The notes under the pieces were generated by a model that saw nothing but the letters and a program-made list of their open reading frames with translations, ran no database searches and was not told the DNA's origin. The translations under genes were made by a program, and so were the position numbers. Positions 16,835-24,952 of a DNA stretch of 64,000 nucleotides are shown here, piece after piece; position 1 is the stretch's first letter; the number at the start of each line of letters is the position of its first letter. This DNA is from Dyadobacter bucti (GTDB lineage Bacteria > Bacteroidota > Bacteroidia > Cytophagales > Spirosomataceae): NCBI RefSeq assembly GCF_005869225.1, contig NZ_SWFP01000002.1, positions 310,001-374,000 of the forward strand. Direction: 5' to 3'.

Positions 16835-17092
16835 TTACCCATAACAGAACGTCCCTTCCGAAAAACCTTCTACTTTAGAGATACTCTTGTCCAGCCTGAC
16901 GAGCGTGACCACCCGGTCAAAATCGATCAGATTTGCTGCCTCCACGGCGATGGTCCCGACAAAATCCTTCCCTTTATGAATGAAATTCAAACGCTGTATG
17001 CGCACTCCTTTTACCGATTCCACTGCCGAGGTAATGTTGTGCAAGCTTGTACCATTGCGGTAAATAATCCTAAGCAAAAAAGTTTTACTCAT
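16835..17092 (-). CDS. small ACT-like domain protein
   Basis: An 85-residue protein whose beta-alpha-beta-beta-alpha-beta pattern resembles a lone ACT domain, like the small subunit of acetolactate synthase (FLLRIIYRNGTSLHNITSAV then GVRIQRLNFIHKG). It lies 31 bp after the cysteine desulfurase on the same strand. It might be an amino-acid-sensing partner of that enzyme; this is inference from neighbourhood and fold pattern only. Confidence 0.55.
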   Translation of the reverse strand: MSKTFLLRIIYRNGTSLHNITSAVESVKGVRIQRLNFIHKGKDFVGTIAVEAANLIDFDRVVTLVRLDKSISKVEGFSEGTFCYG

Positions 17093-17123
17093 TTTTTAAT
17101 TCATTTAAATGGCTAATTAATAT

Positions 17124-18293
17124 TCATTTACTGGCTGCCGCATGCAATAGCGCACTTGGCTCAGCGTGATAAATACGCGATATCGAGCGGATCATGTGGT
17201 CTACTTCTTCAAAAGTGTTGAATTTGCTGAAAGAGAACCGGACGTTCTCTTTGTCCTTCTCGCAGGGGATCGCGTTAAGTACGTGAGAACCGGCGGTTGT
17301 GAGGTTTGAACACGCACTGCCGCCCGACACGAATATCCCCTGCTGATCCAGCTTTTTCACAATGCTCCCCTGAGATAAGCAGGGAAAAGAAACATTCAGA
17401 ATGCCGGCAATGCTGTTTTCCACGGACTTGCTCTCACCGTTGTAACAAATGTCAGGAATACCCGCGATGCTCACTTTTGAAATAAAATACTGTTTCAGTT
17501 TTGAGATTTTGTTGTGATTTGCTGCCAGGTCCCTGTTGGCGATTTCCAATGCTTTCGCCAGACCGGCAATCCCGATCACATTTTCAGTCCCGCCTCTCTG
17601 CCCTCTCTCCTGCCCTCCGCCCAGTATTTGTGCTTTAATACGCTGGTTTTTATTAATGTAAATAAAACCAACACCTTTCGGACCATGAAACTTATGTGCC
17701 GAGCCAACCAGAAAATCGATGTTCATTTCCTTCAAATCAAAACGCAGCTTGCCGATCGTCTGCGTCGTATCTGTATGAAAAATGGCATCATAACGTTGAG
17801 AAAGCTTGCTGATCGCATGAATATCAGTGATATTACCGATCTCATTGTTGCCATGCATCAGGCTGATCAAAGTGCGCGGATTGGCCCGCAGAAGGTTTTC
17901 CAGATGATACAGATCGATGTTCCCCCGCTCGTCCAGTTTCACAAAACTGATCTCGATATCACCCTCTTTTTCATGCTTGGCCAAAGTCTGCAAAACAGCT
18001 TTATGTTCAATTTTACTGGTGATAACGTGGCTGATTTCATAAGTCATGATCGTTCCCGACAATGCCAGGTTATTGGCTTCCGTAGCTCCCGACGTAAAAA
18101 AGATCTCATCCGGCGAAGCGCCTATGATGCCGGCAACGGTAGCCCGCGCCTGATCGATCGCCAGTTTCACTTTTCTTCCTGCCTGGTGACCTGAAGAAGG
18201 GTTGCCATAATGGGTTGTCAAAAAAGGCAGCATAGCCTGTGCTACTTCCGGGTCAATTGCTGTTGTTGCTGCGTTATCACAATAAATCTCCAT
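17124..18293 (-). CDS. cysteine desulfurase, group I IscS/NifS-like
   Basis: A 389-residue PLP enzyme from the ATG at 18293 (MEIYCDNAATTAID, the standard family start). PLP-binding Lys is in GSAHKFHGPKGVGF; the GGGQERGQRGGTENV loop and catalytic Cys in VSGGSACSN identify the group I class. It removes sulfur from cysteine for Fe-S clusters or thiolation. It lies 42 bp after a TlpA-like gene and 31 bp before an ACT-like gene, not with iscU or iscA. It lacks the N-terminal extension that directs group II desulfurases into family 2A encapsulins. Confidence 0.92.
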   Translation of the reverse strand: MEIYCDNAATTAIDPEVAQAMLPFLTTHYGNPSSGHQAGRKVKLAIDQARATVAGIIGASPDEIFFTSGATEANNLALSGTIMTYEISHVITSKIEHKAVLQTLAKHEKEGDIEISFVKLDERGNIDLYHLENLLRANPRTLISLMHGNNEIGNITDIHAISKLSQRYDAIFHTDTTQTIGKLRFDLKEMNIDFLVGSAHKFHGPKGVGFIYINKNQRIKAQILGGGQERGQRGGTENVIGIAGLAKALEIANRDLAANHNKISKLKQYFISKVSIAGIPDICYNGESKSVENSIAGILNVSFPCLSQGSIVKKLDQQGIFVSGGSACSNLTTAGSHVLNAIPCEKDKENVRFSFSKFNTFEEVDHMIRSISRIYHAEPSALLHAAASK

Positions 18294-18335
18294 ATTCAAA
18301 AGTGTTAGTGTTGTTGATTGCTGCATTCCGCCCTC

Positions 18336-19592
18336 TTATGGCAGCGGCTCAGCGATTAATTTTGCCAGATCTTCATTCCATTTCTTTACATATTCGTCAT
18401 AAAACGCACCCGTACCTTTTCCGGAAAAACCAGTGTGGATTTCTTTGACTTTGCCATCACGGCCTACAATAATCGTTGTCGGATACGCCAGGAATTTATC
18501 GATGGCAGGAAGCTTCTCTGCGATGGCGTCCCCTCCTACTTTTCCCGCAAACAGCAAGTCATACTGTATATCGTAGCGGTTTTTCAGCTTGGTCAAAGTG
18601 CTTTTTGCAAATGCCAGGTCGTCTTTTGCTTCAAACGCGAGCCCGATCGCCTCCACACCTTTGCTTTTATTTTCCTTGAACCATGGGGCCAGAAAAGTTA
18701 TCTGATCGATACAATTGGGGCACCAGGTTCCCATGATCTCAATGATGACGACCTTGCCCTTATACTTGTCGTCGCTCAGCGAAACCTGCTTTCCATTTAT
18801 GTCAGGAAATGTAAAGTCAAACTTATCGTAACCGGGTTTTAGAAAAGTAAGAGCGTATGCGTCGGGAAGTGCGGCTTTATCGTTTTTGGTCCCTTCAAAC
18901 CGGATCGGTGCAGCATTTGCTCCAATTGAACCGGCGATGGATTGATCCCCATTGATTTTGCCCCTTACAAAAGCAGGACTCGAACCCGTGAATCCGGAAA
19001 GAAAAAACTCATCGCCCTGGACATTTCCTTCCAGCTCACGGCTATCACCGGTAACCGAAAGAATAATCCCGTTGATTTTGTTGCCTTTTTGCTCAAAAAC
19101 TGCAACCCGGTCGGCCTCTGCCTTATCCGCGCCCACGATTTTGATCAGCCACTTTCCCGACAGGTCCGCTTTGGGTGAGAGCTCCTTTCCAGGCTCTGTA
19201 AAACGGTATGCTTTCCCTGGCACGGCGGAAAAAGGAAAAACCCTGCCTTTGGTGCCCGTGACCAGACTTTTCTGAACACCGGTAATTGTACCATCAGCAT
19301 GAATTTTACCAAACCATGCAGTTTCAAATGTATTCAGGTTTACCTGTATGGAGTCCTTAGAAATACGCCGGACATTGAAATCATCTCTTCGGTCGCCGTT
19401 AAGAGCGGTAAAAACCGGCGATTCGCTTTCGCCACCCCTGACCTCAAAATTAAAAGGTACTTCAATATCCCCGGCGGTAAATACGCCACGCCATATCCCA
19501 TTTTTGATTGCGTTAGTTTGCGCGTGGACGTTCAACAAGGTGGTAAGGCCGGTCAACAAAAGCATTCCCAGGCCTGCGGTTTTCAATTTCAT
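18336..19592 (-). CDS. secreted TlpA-like thiol-disulfide oxidoreductase with N-terminal accessory domain
   Basis: A 418-residue protein from the ATG at 19592 with a signal peptide (LGMLLLTGLTTLLNVHAQ). Residues ~20-245 form two beta-rich modules of unknown function typical of Bacteroidota TlpA proteins. Residues ~265-415 form the thioredoxin fold with the active site EIMGTWCPNCIDQ (C-x-x-C) and the cis-Pro region YPTTIIVGRDG. It probably reduces periplasmic disulfides. It heads a minus-strand operon with the cysteine desulfurase and ACT-like gene. Confidence 0.9.
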   Translation of the reverse strand: MKLKTAGLGMLLLTGLTTLLNVHAQTNAIKNGIWRGVFTAGDIEVPFNFEVRGGESESPVFTALNGDRRDDFNVRRISKDSIQVNLNTFETAWFGKIHADGTITGVQKSLVTGTKGRVFPFSAVPGKAYRFTEPGKELSPKADLSGKWLIKIVGADKAEADRVAVFEQKGNKINGIILSVTGDSRELEGNVQGDEFFLSGFTGSSPAFVRGKINGDQSIAGSIGANAAPIRFEGTKNDKAALPDAYALTFLKPGYDKFDFTFPDINGKQVSLSDDKYKGKVVIIEIMGTWCPNCIDQITFLAPWFKENKSKGVEAIGLAFEAKDDLAFAKSTLTKLKNRYDIQYDLLFAGKVGGDAIAEKLPAIDKFLAYPTTIIVGRDGKVKEIHTGFSGKGTGAFYDEYVKKWNEDLAKLIAEPLP

Positions 19593-19604
19593 TTTTAACT
19601 TCAC

Positions 19605-20022
19605 TGATTAAAATTTAACAAGATTTATCATTAGAATTAGGCCGGGGCACCTTGCCATGTTACAGGTTGCCAGAAGATCACAGAGCCTAATCTCTCCCTT
19701 CGTTCTTTATAAATCTACTAATTCGATAGACAAAGATTATTTTATAATCCGAGAACTCCAAATGATTGGCTTTAATTCTTTGAAAGAATCGGGCATCCTA
19801 CAACCAAATACCCCACTGGCGCGATGGAGCCGATTGAAGAAAAAGATAGTATTTCAAGCCCGGCGGATGATACTAAAAGAGCCTCTGCCGGGGCAGGGAG
19901 GCTATATTCTCTGGTTTTCTCCAACCGGAGAATTTTTTAAAAGGATTACAAAAAAGCAATTGAAAAATAATGCTGAAAATTCCTTTTATTACAATATATT
20001 AACCTATATACCCTTTAAGATT
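19605..20022. other. 418-bp intergenic region with two hairpins and a U-tract
   Basis: The plus-strand frame of the following VOC gene stays open through this stretch, but the encoded peptide has no family-like content and the VOC domain starts at 20023. A GC-rich hairpin at 19881-19902 precedes a terminator-like hairpin at 19917-19938. I see no gene here. Confidence 0.5.
19881..19938 (+). terminator. orphan terminator-like structure, possible end of a leader RNA or small RNA
   Basis: The first hairpin pairs GCCTCTGCC (19881-19889) with a GGCAGGGAGGC strand ending at 19902, with a small bulge. The second pairs TTCTCC (19917-19922) with GGAGAA (19927-19932) across an AACC loop and is followed by six T residues. 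No plus-strand gene ends just upstream, so it would terminate a short transcript or act as an attenuator before the VOC gene at 20023. Confidence 0.45.
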
Positions 20023-20418
20023 ATGATTAATAAAATCAAAACTTTCTTCCTGTTTGACGGTCAGGCAGAAGAAGCCATCAACTTCTACGTTTCGCTCTTT
20101 AAAAACTCCGAAATTATTGATATAAGGTATTATTCTTCCGACGAAATGGGTGTTGAGGGCACCGTGCAGCACGCAACCTTTTCTCTTGGCGGGCAGCATT
20201 TTATGGCGATAGACAGCAACTTTCCACAGGATTTCACATTCAATCCGTCCATGTCGCTATTTGTAGACTGCGAGACAGAAGAAGAAATCAATTCGCTTTT
20301 CTCAGAGCTCACAGCTCATGGTACTATACTGATGCCGTTGAACAACTATGGTTTCAGCTCGAAATTTGCCTGGCTCACAGACTCATTTGGTATTTCCTGG
20401 CAATTGAATTTAAAATAA
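20023..20418 (+). CDS. VOC/PhnB-like family protein
   Basis: A 131-residue protein starting MINKIKTFFLFDGQAEEAIN, which is the standard beginning of PhnB-like (3-demethylubiquinone-9 3-methyltransferase-like) VOC proteins. The core continues with FYVSLFKNSEI, GTVQHATFSLGGQHFMAID and closes with KFAWLTDSFGISWQLN. The ATG at 20023 is chosen because it coincides with the family start. The molecular function of these proteins is generally unknown. Confidence 0.88.
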   Translation: MINKIKTFFLFDGQAEEAINFYVSLFKNSEIIDIRYYSSDEMGVEGTVQHATFSLGGQHFMAIDSNFPQDFTFNPSMSLFVDCETEEEINSLFSELTAHGTILMPLNNYGFSSKFAWLTDSFGISWQLNLK

Positions 20419-20504
20419 TTACAACGACATATGATTCCGAAACGCCGACATGTCGCTAAAATACTGAGGGTCCGAAGGATAACTATTTGATCTATACGCA
20501 TGTG

Positions 20505-20903
20505 CTACCAGATCACCTTCAATCCTTCGGACTGATATTTTTTCACATGCTCGTCATCGCTGATGAGCGTGTACTTGTAAGTAATGGCTTGCCAGATCAG
20601 CATCCGGTCGAAAGGGTCCTTGTGGTGGGAGGCAGCGAGCTGGTGATAGGAACTACTGAACTCCGCTGACAAATCCAGGAAAAAAAATCCGGTGGCTGTA
20701 CTAGCGCTGACAAATTCTTCCGGCATATAGCCTGCCAGATCAAGTTTTCCGAGGGAAAATTTCAAAGCTATTTCCCAAAAACTGACCGCACTGACTACTA
20801 TGTCCTGATAAGGATCTGCCAGTAGCTCTTGCGCTGTGTGGGAGAGTTTCTGTGGCTCGGTCAGAGCCCAGATTATAGCGTGTGTGTCCAATAAATATTT
20901 CAT
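20505..20903 (-). CDS. PIN-domain toxin (VapC-like)
   Basis: A 132-residue PIN-domain ribonuclease. Acidic residues expected at the active site are present: D6 in YLLDTHAIIWAL, Glu in SFWEIALK, Asp in KDPFDRMLIW and the DDEHVKKY region. VapC toxins cleave tRNA or rRNA when freed from their antitoxin. The start codon overlaps the antitoxin stop as ATGA, the classic coupled arrangement. Confidence 0.9.
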   Translation of the reverse strand: MKYLLDTHAIIWALTEPQKLSHTAQELLADPYQDIVVSAVSFWEIALKFSLGKLDLAGYMPEEFVSASTATGFFFLDLSAEFSSSYHQLAASHHKDPFDRMLIWQAITYKYTLISDDEHVKKYQSEGLKVIW

Positions 20904-21136
20904 AGTTTTATCAATTCTTCATCTGTCATTTTAAAGTCTTTTCTGAATACTACCGTCCCTCTTCCCTCCAATATTCCCAGCTTCCTCGGCTCCTTTTTTG
21001 TCTCTTCCGCAGGCACAAGCATCGCCTTGACATCTTTTTTTCTGCCAAAGGTTATACCGATCCGCTCACCTTTCTCAACGTCCTTCAGTACTTCGGAAAA
21101 ACGGGATTTGAATTCTCCCACGGTCATGGTTCTCAT
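20900..21136 (-). CDS. Phd/YefM-like antitoxin partner of the PIN toxin
   Basis: A 78-residue protein with an N-terminal Phd/YefM-type segment (MTVGEFKSRFSEVLKDVEKG) and GITFGRKKDVKAMLVPAEE, followed by a C-terminal tail (VVFRKDFKMTDEELIKL) suited to wrapping the toxin. The gene lies upstream of the toxin and overlaps it by 4 bp. Antitoxins of this type bind their own promoter; no clear palindrome was found upstream. Confidence 0.85.
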   Translation of the reverse strand: MRTMTVGEFKSRFSEVLKDVEKGERIGITFGRKKDVKAMLVPAEETKKEPRKLGILEGRGTVVFRKDFKMTDEELIKL

Positions 21137-21196
21137 ATGCTTTGATGTCTTTTCACCAAAGTTAATTTTTATTTGTCAAGTTGTCAAGTTGGTAAA

Positions 21197-22120
21197 TTAA
21201 TTGACCTGCTTGGTCAGGCTGTCAAGTTCAGCTTGTGTCGGAGTTGCCGAAGGTACCCCGTTTTCAGGGACTTCTATTCTGGCGATCCAGGCAACTGCAT
21301 TCAATACCAGTTTCCTGAAATCATCGTTTTTCCAGTTGTTATGAATATGGCCTCCGGTGAAGCCGAAACCTCTCCCGCCATCTCGTCGGGTATATGCCCA
21401 GGCTAGGGTCTGCGGTTCTTTATTTTCAAGAACGGCCTTTCTTACCGCCTCATTATTGGAATGTGTACCATCGGGCCTGTTCAGAGTTTCTGCCGGGGGC
21501 AGGGCAGTGAGGATCGGAGTGATATTTTCCGAATGTTCTGAAAACCGGAGATGATAGTACCATTCGTCTTTGATGGTGAACGGTTTCACTCCCCGGGCTA
21601 TGGGATGATCAGGAAGCTGTTTGAAGTTGGCTTGCCAAAGCGGGTTGACGGACCAGTTGATCTCGAAATAGCCCCCGACCCAGTGCAAAAAATACTTGCT
21701 CACTTCACCCACGGGGACTTCAACGGCAAAATGCAGAAATGCAACTCCGGCTCCTTTCTTAACCAGCCTGCTGAGTTCGTACAAATGCGGGATCACGATA
21801 TGATCGCCGCCGCCGTCAGCGTAAATAACAACGGCATCAGCACCTTGCAGGACACTAGTGTCTTTTGGCCAGCCGCTATGGACCACTATGGAATGAGAGC
21901 CCGGCAGATTTTCATTCAGCATTTTTGCCAACATCGAGCTCCCTCCGTTGTGCTCATGTTCCCCTTTTCCATGGCTATCGGGGCCCGCGATAAAAACGAT
22001 TTTTTTCTGACCCGACAGTTGCCCGGTAGCACCTTCACTTTTGGTTTTTACCTGCTGACTGTATGAAATATTATGAAGAATAAAACCCAGCAAAACCACC
22101 TTCCATATTGCATTTTTCAT
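21197..22120 (-). CDS. secreted ThuA-domain protein
   Basis: A 307-residue protein from the ATG at 22120, giving a signal peptide (KVVLLGFILHNISYSQ). The ThuA (trehalose-utilisation-like, glutamine-amidotransferase-fold) domain runs from KKIVFIAGPDSHGKGEHEHN to GFGFTGGHIHNNWKNDDFR. Typical elements are the His-rich SHGKGEHEH, the ADGGGDH loop and ITPILTALP. ThuA proteins occur in sugar-utilisation loci, but the catalytic role is unsettled. It follows the NarL-like regulator by 88 bp; a functional link is not evident. Confidence 0.9.
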   Translation of the reverse strand: MKNAIWKVVLLGFILHNISYSQQVKTKSEGATGQLSGQKKIVFIAGPDSHGKGEHEHNGGSSMLAKMLNENLPGSHSIVVHSGWPKDTSVLQGADAVVIYADGGGDHIVIPHLYELSRLVKKGAGVAFLHFAVEVPVGEVSKYFLHWVGGYFEINWSVNPLWQANFKQLPDHPIARGVKPFTIKDEWYYHLRFSEHSENITPILTALPPAETLNRPDGTHSNNEAVRKAVLENKEPQTLAWAYTRRDGGRGFGFTGGHIHNNWKNDDFRKLVLNAVAWIARIEVPENGVPSATPTQAELDSLTKQVN

Positions 22121-22207
22121 AACCCTTTCATTTAAATTCCCAATTTTCATGTTTCAAAGAGAGGAAGGTTTTCTCTTCTGCATAAAAATCAAGCCATGAA
22201 AACGCTA

Positions 22208-22879
22208 TCAGGGATTTACTTTGAGGGCAAGACTAATGAGTTCTGCGGTGTTTTTCACGTTGGCTTTACGCATAATGCTGGCGCGCTGGTTGGCGACGGT
22301 GTTGGAGCTGATGTCAAAACGCTCGGCGATATCCTTGCTGCTCATGCCTTCGGTCAGGCATTTCAGGATCTGCTGTTCACGTGCCGTAATGATATTCCAA
22401 ATCGATTTTTCCTGCGTTTCCTGATTTTTCGGCATGGTCTCCGGCAGACGAGCCAGTTGTTTCATCAGATTACGGATAATGACCGATGAAGCATCGGGCG
22501 GGAAGTACAATTCACCTTTAACCACACTCCTTACCGCCCGCAATATTTCATCCCGGCTCGTGTCTTTTTGTAAGTACCCGGCGGCACCATTTTGCAAGGC
22601 TGATATAATGTAGTCGGGGTTGTTGTGCATGCTGAATACAAGAATACGAACGTCAGGATGAACCGGAATAAGTTCTTTCATAGCATCCAGGCCCGACATC
22701 CGTGGCATGGTCAGATCCAGGAGCACTACGTCGGGATTGACTTCCTCTACTTTTTGCAGTACTTCATCCCCGTCTGAGGCTTCTCCGGCAATGAAAATAT
22801 CCTCCTCATCTTCCAGCAAAGTAATAATTCCCTGCCTTACCACCGAATGGTCATCAACTACTAAAATACGTATGGGCAT
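22208..22879 (-). CDS. NarL/FixJ-family response regulator
   Basis: A 223-residue regulator: CheY-like receiver (residues 1-120, ILVVDDHSVVRQG, phospho-acceptor D55 in VVLLDLTMPR) and a C-terminal LuxR-type helix-turn-helix (TAREQQILKCLTEGMSSKDI, SSNTVANQRASIMRK). It lies 34 bp after the sensor kinase gene and is its partner. The kinase and the adjacent nirBD genes indicate control of nitrate/nitrite assimilation. Confidence 0.92.
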   Translation of the reverse strand: MPIRILVVDDHSVVRQGIITLLEDEEDIFIAGEASDGDEVLQKVEEVNPDVVLLDLTMPRMSGLDAMKELIPVHPDVRILVFSMHNNPDYIISALQNGAAGYLQKDTSRDEILRAVRSVVKGELYFPPDASSVIIRNLMKQLARLPETMPKNQETQEKSIWNIITAREQQILKCLTEGMSSKDIAERFDISSNTVANQRASIMRKANVKNTAELISLALKVNP

Positions 22880-22912
22880 TGCTCAGGATTAAACTGCGGA
22901 ACCTTGTATACT

Positions 22913-24343
22913 TTACAAATCAACTTTAACGACGAGCCTAGTACCACTGTCAACTTGTGAAACAATCTCCATTTCACCATTCAGCAGCTGCGTCCTTGTA
23001 CGGATATTCTCCATACCGTTCCGGGTTAAAAAAGCGCCGTCTTCTGATTTCAAATTACGAATTAAAAAACCTTTTCCATCATCTTCGATTTCCAAAGTAA
23101 TGTGATTCTTATTTTGTTCCAATTTAATCTTGATCTTATCTGCATTTGCATGTTTTACGGCATTGTTCAGCGCTTCCTGCGCAATGCGGTACAATCCGGT
23201 TTCCATAGGCCCGCTCATACTGATCCGCCGGTTACCATCGCCTTCAAATACAACTTTTATTCCCGAAGAGTACGCTGTCTGCTCACAAAGCAGCCGGAGT
23301 GCCGCACTCAATCCGAAATCGCTCAGAACCGATGGCATGAGATTGAAGGATACCTGCCTCGTCGTCTGTATCGTGTCCTGAATGAGCGCCACCAGCTGAT
23401 CAAACCTTTTCCGGTGTTTCTCATCGAGAAACTGAACCTCTTTCAGACTTTCGGCATGCAGCTTCAAACCGGTCAGCATTTGCCCGATACCATCATGCAG
23501 TTCCAATGCAAAACGCTTTCTTTCTTCCTCCTGGCCTTCGATTAACGCGCCCGCCCGGACCCGGTCCTCAGCGAGCTGCAACTCGTATTTCTCCTCTTCC
23601 ACCCGCAGCAGTTCATCCTGGGTTTCCTGTAGCCTTATGTTGGAATCTTTCAGTTTCTGGTTCGTGGCCTGTAAAGCAGTTTCCGACTCGGTCAGCATCG
23701 CTACTACCCTTCTGGTCGTATTTACCACCGGCCTGAAAATCAGTAAACCTTCTGCCAGAAGCACCAGGATCGTCATGATATCCAGGATCCATTCAATTCT
23801 TTCAAGGTTTTCCAGCCTTTGAAAATTTTCCCTGTCAAACTGAAAAACAATAGCGTTCATTTTCGAGAGGAACAAAGGCTCATTTTTCAGGATCAATGAA
23901 AGTGCCTTCCTTTTTTCGGGCAATGAAATGTCCGCATCGCTTATGGCCAGCAAATTGGTATAAATCTCTTTAAAAACCGGTTCTAAGTCCGTGAACATCT
24001 CATCCAGCACCTGACTCTTCCAGGTTACAATTCCCTTCTCAATAGGCAGCCGTTTACCCGCCAGCTGTTCATGACTTATTTTCCAGGTTTCCAGTAATGA
24101 GCCGAAATCAGCATCGTCCCGATGGCTAATCCCTTCAATCTTAAGTATCGCGAGCTTTGTCAGCCGCTGACTCAACATACGCTGCCTGCCAGCCACGTTC
24201 ACAATCCGTCCGTCGTGATTAAGGCTGCTGATTGTCCTCCGGATCAAAAACAGTCCGCTGACCGTCAGCAATGCAACCACACACAGTGCCACCACATAAA
24301 ACCGGGTCAGGCTGGCTGCTACACGTTTGTCAAGTCTTTCCAT
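22913..24343 (-). CDS. NarX-like sensor histidine kinase with PilJ-type nitrate-sensing region
   Basis: A 476-residue kinase. The N-terminal helix is followed by the nitrate-sensor-like P box segment DGRIVNVAGRQRMLSQRLTK (residues 44-63), as in NarX and NarQ where the conserved Arg contacts nitrate. The second helix is at ~187-203. A coiled coil (~220-265) leads to HisKA_3 with H283 in ALELHDGIGQML, then an HATPase domain (EALNNAVKHANADKI, DDGKGF). It starts 4 bp after nirD, so it is read from the nirB-nirD transcript; this gives feedback between nitrite-reductase transcription and its regulator. Confidence 0.92.
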   Translation of the reverse strand: MERLDKRVAASLTRFYVVALCVVALLTVSGLFLIRRTISSLNHDGRIVNVAGRQRMLSQRLTKLAILKIEGISHRDDADFGSLLETWKISHEQLAGKRLPIEKGIVTWKSQVLDEMFTDLEPVFKEIYTNLLAISDADISLPEKRKALSLILKNEPLFLSKMNAIVFQFDRENFQRLENLERIEWILDIMTILVLLAEGLLIFRPVVNTTRRVVAMLTESETALQATNQKLKDSNIRLQETQDELLRVEEEKYELQLAEDRVRAGALIEGQEEERKRFALELHDGIGQMLTGLKLHAESLKEVQFLDEKHRKRFDQLVALIQDTIQTTRQVSFNLMPSVLSDFGLSAALRLLCEQTAYSSGIKVVFEGDGNRRISMSGPMETGLYRIAQEALNNAVKHANADKIKIKLEQNKNHITLEIEDDGKGFLIRNLKSEDGAFLTRNGMENIRTRTQLLNGEMEIVSQVDSGTRLVVKVDL

Positions 24344-24347
24344 TCAG

Positions 24348-24701
24348 TCATAATCCGATGTAAACCATATTCTCTTTTACCATGACCGGAAAGGTATTGA
24401 TTTTATATGCATCATCGTTTAAACACTGCCCGCTTTGCAGTGAAAATGTTTTTTTGTGAAACGGGCAGGCCACTTTTGCCTCTCCATCCTGACTGCCGAT
24501 CATACCGCGCGACACCGCCATCTGCTGCCGGTGCGGGCATTGATTGTCCGTTGCATACCACTCACCTCTGCGGGCGAAGTTGAATATTGCGATCTGCTTA
24601 CCCTCGATCAGCGCGCATCCGCCGCCATCTGTCGGGATATCGTCTACATGGCAAGCCATGTGCCAGGTTATTCTGTCTTTTTGGTTGGTTGTTGGTTCCA
24701 T
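24348..24701 (-). CDS. nirD: assimilatory nitrite reductase small subunit, Rieske type
   Basis: A 117-residue Rieske [2Fe-2S] protein: cluster ligands in DNQCPHRQQMAV (C-x-H) and KVACPFHKKTFSL (C-x2-H). NirD associates with NirB for NAD(P)H-driven six-electron reduction of nitrite to ammonium in the cytoplasm. Its stop is followed after 4 bp by the sensor kinase. It is separated from nirB by 250 bp of repeat-filled DNA, unusual for subunits of one enzyme. Confidence 0.93.
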   Translation of the reverse strand: MEPTTNQKDRITWHMACHVDDIPTDGGGCALIEGKQIAIFNFARRGEWYATDNQCPHRQQMAVSRGMIGSQDGEAKVACPFHKKTFSLQSGQCLNDDAYKINTFPVMVKENMVYIGL

Positions 24702-24720
24702 TGTTATGGGGTTAAGCCGC

Positions 24721-24768
24721 CGGCTCTGCCGACGGGTGAGATTCGACGGCTCTGCCGACGGTTGAGAT
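24721..24768. repeat. direct repeat, two 22-bp copies
   Basis: Two copies of a 22-bp unit starting CGGCTCTGCCGACGG (24721-24742 and 24747-24768) differ at one position and are separated by 4 bp. They lie between nirB and nirD, upstream of the nirD start. Confidence 0.85.
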
Positions 24769-24852
24769 ATGGGAGCCTTTCAGGCCCTTCTTGAAATTCG
24801 CTACGCTCTATTATTTTCACTCATTCAATCGTTAGTCATTCAATCATTCTGT

Positions 24853-24896
24853 CATTCCCCGTTGCACGGCGACTCATTCCCCGTTCCACGGCGGCT
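24853..24896. repeat. tandem direct repeat, two 22-bp copies
   Basis: Adjacent units 24853-24874 and 24875-24896, each starting CATTCCCCGTT, differ at two positions. They lie directly next to the 8-bp repeat array at 24897. Confidence 0.85.
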
Positions 24897-24952
24897 CATT
24901 CAATCATTCAATCATTCAATCATTCAATCATTCAATCATTCATTCATTCAAT
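24897..24952. repeat. seven-unit tandem repeat of CATTCAAT at the 3' end of nirB
   Basis: Five exact CATTCAAT units, one CATTCATT and one more CATTCAAT run to 24952, where the array overlaps the nirB stop codon. The unit length of 8 bp suits slipped-strand copy-number change. Confidence 0.95.

Noticed and set aside
17124-18293. Cysteine desulfurase as the encapsulin cargo
   Set aside because: It is a group I enzyme without the long N-terminal extension known to direct loading, and is separated by three genes of other function; kept only as a weak lead.
19657-20022. In-frame N-terminal extension of the VOC protein
   Set aside because: The open frame has no family-like sequence, contains a terminator-like hairpin, and the family start coincides with the ATG at 20023.
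24897-24952. Possible CRISPR or coding repeat
   Set aside because: The 8-bp units are contiguous and lie in the nirB 3' end and its gap; no spacers and no repeat protein.
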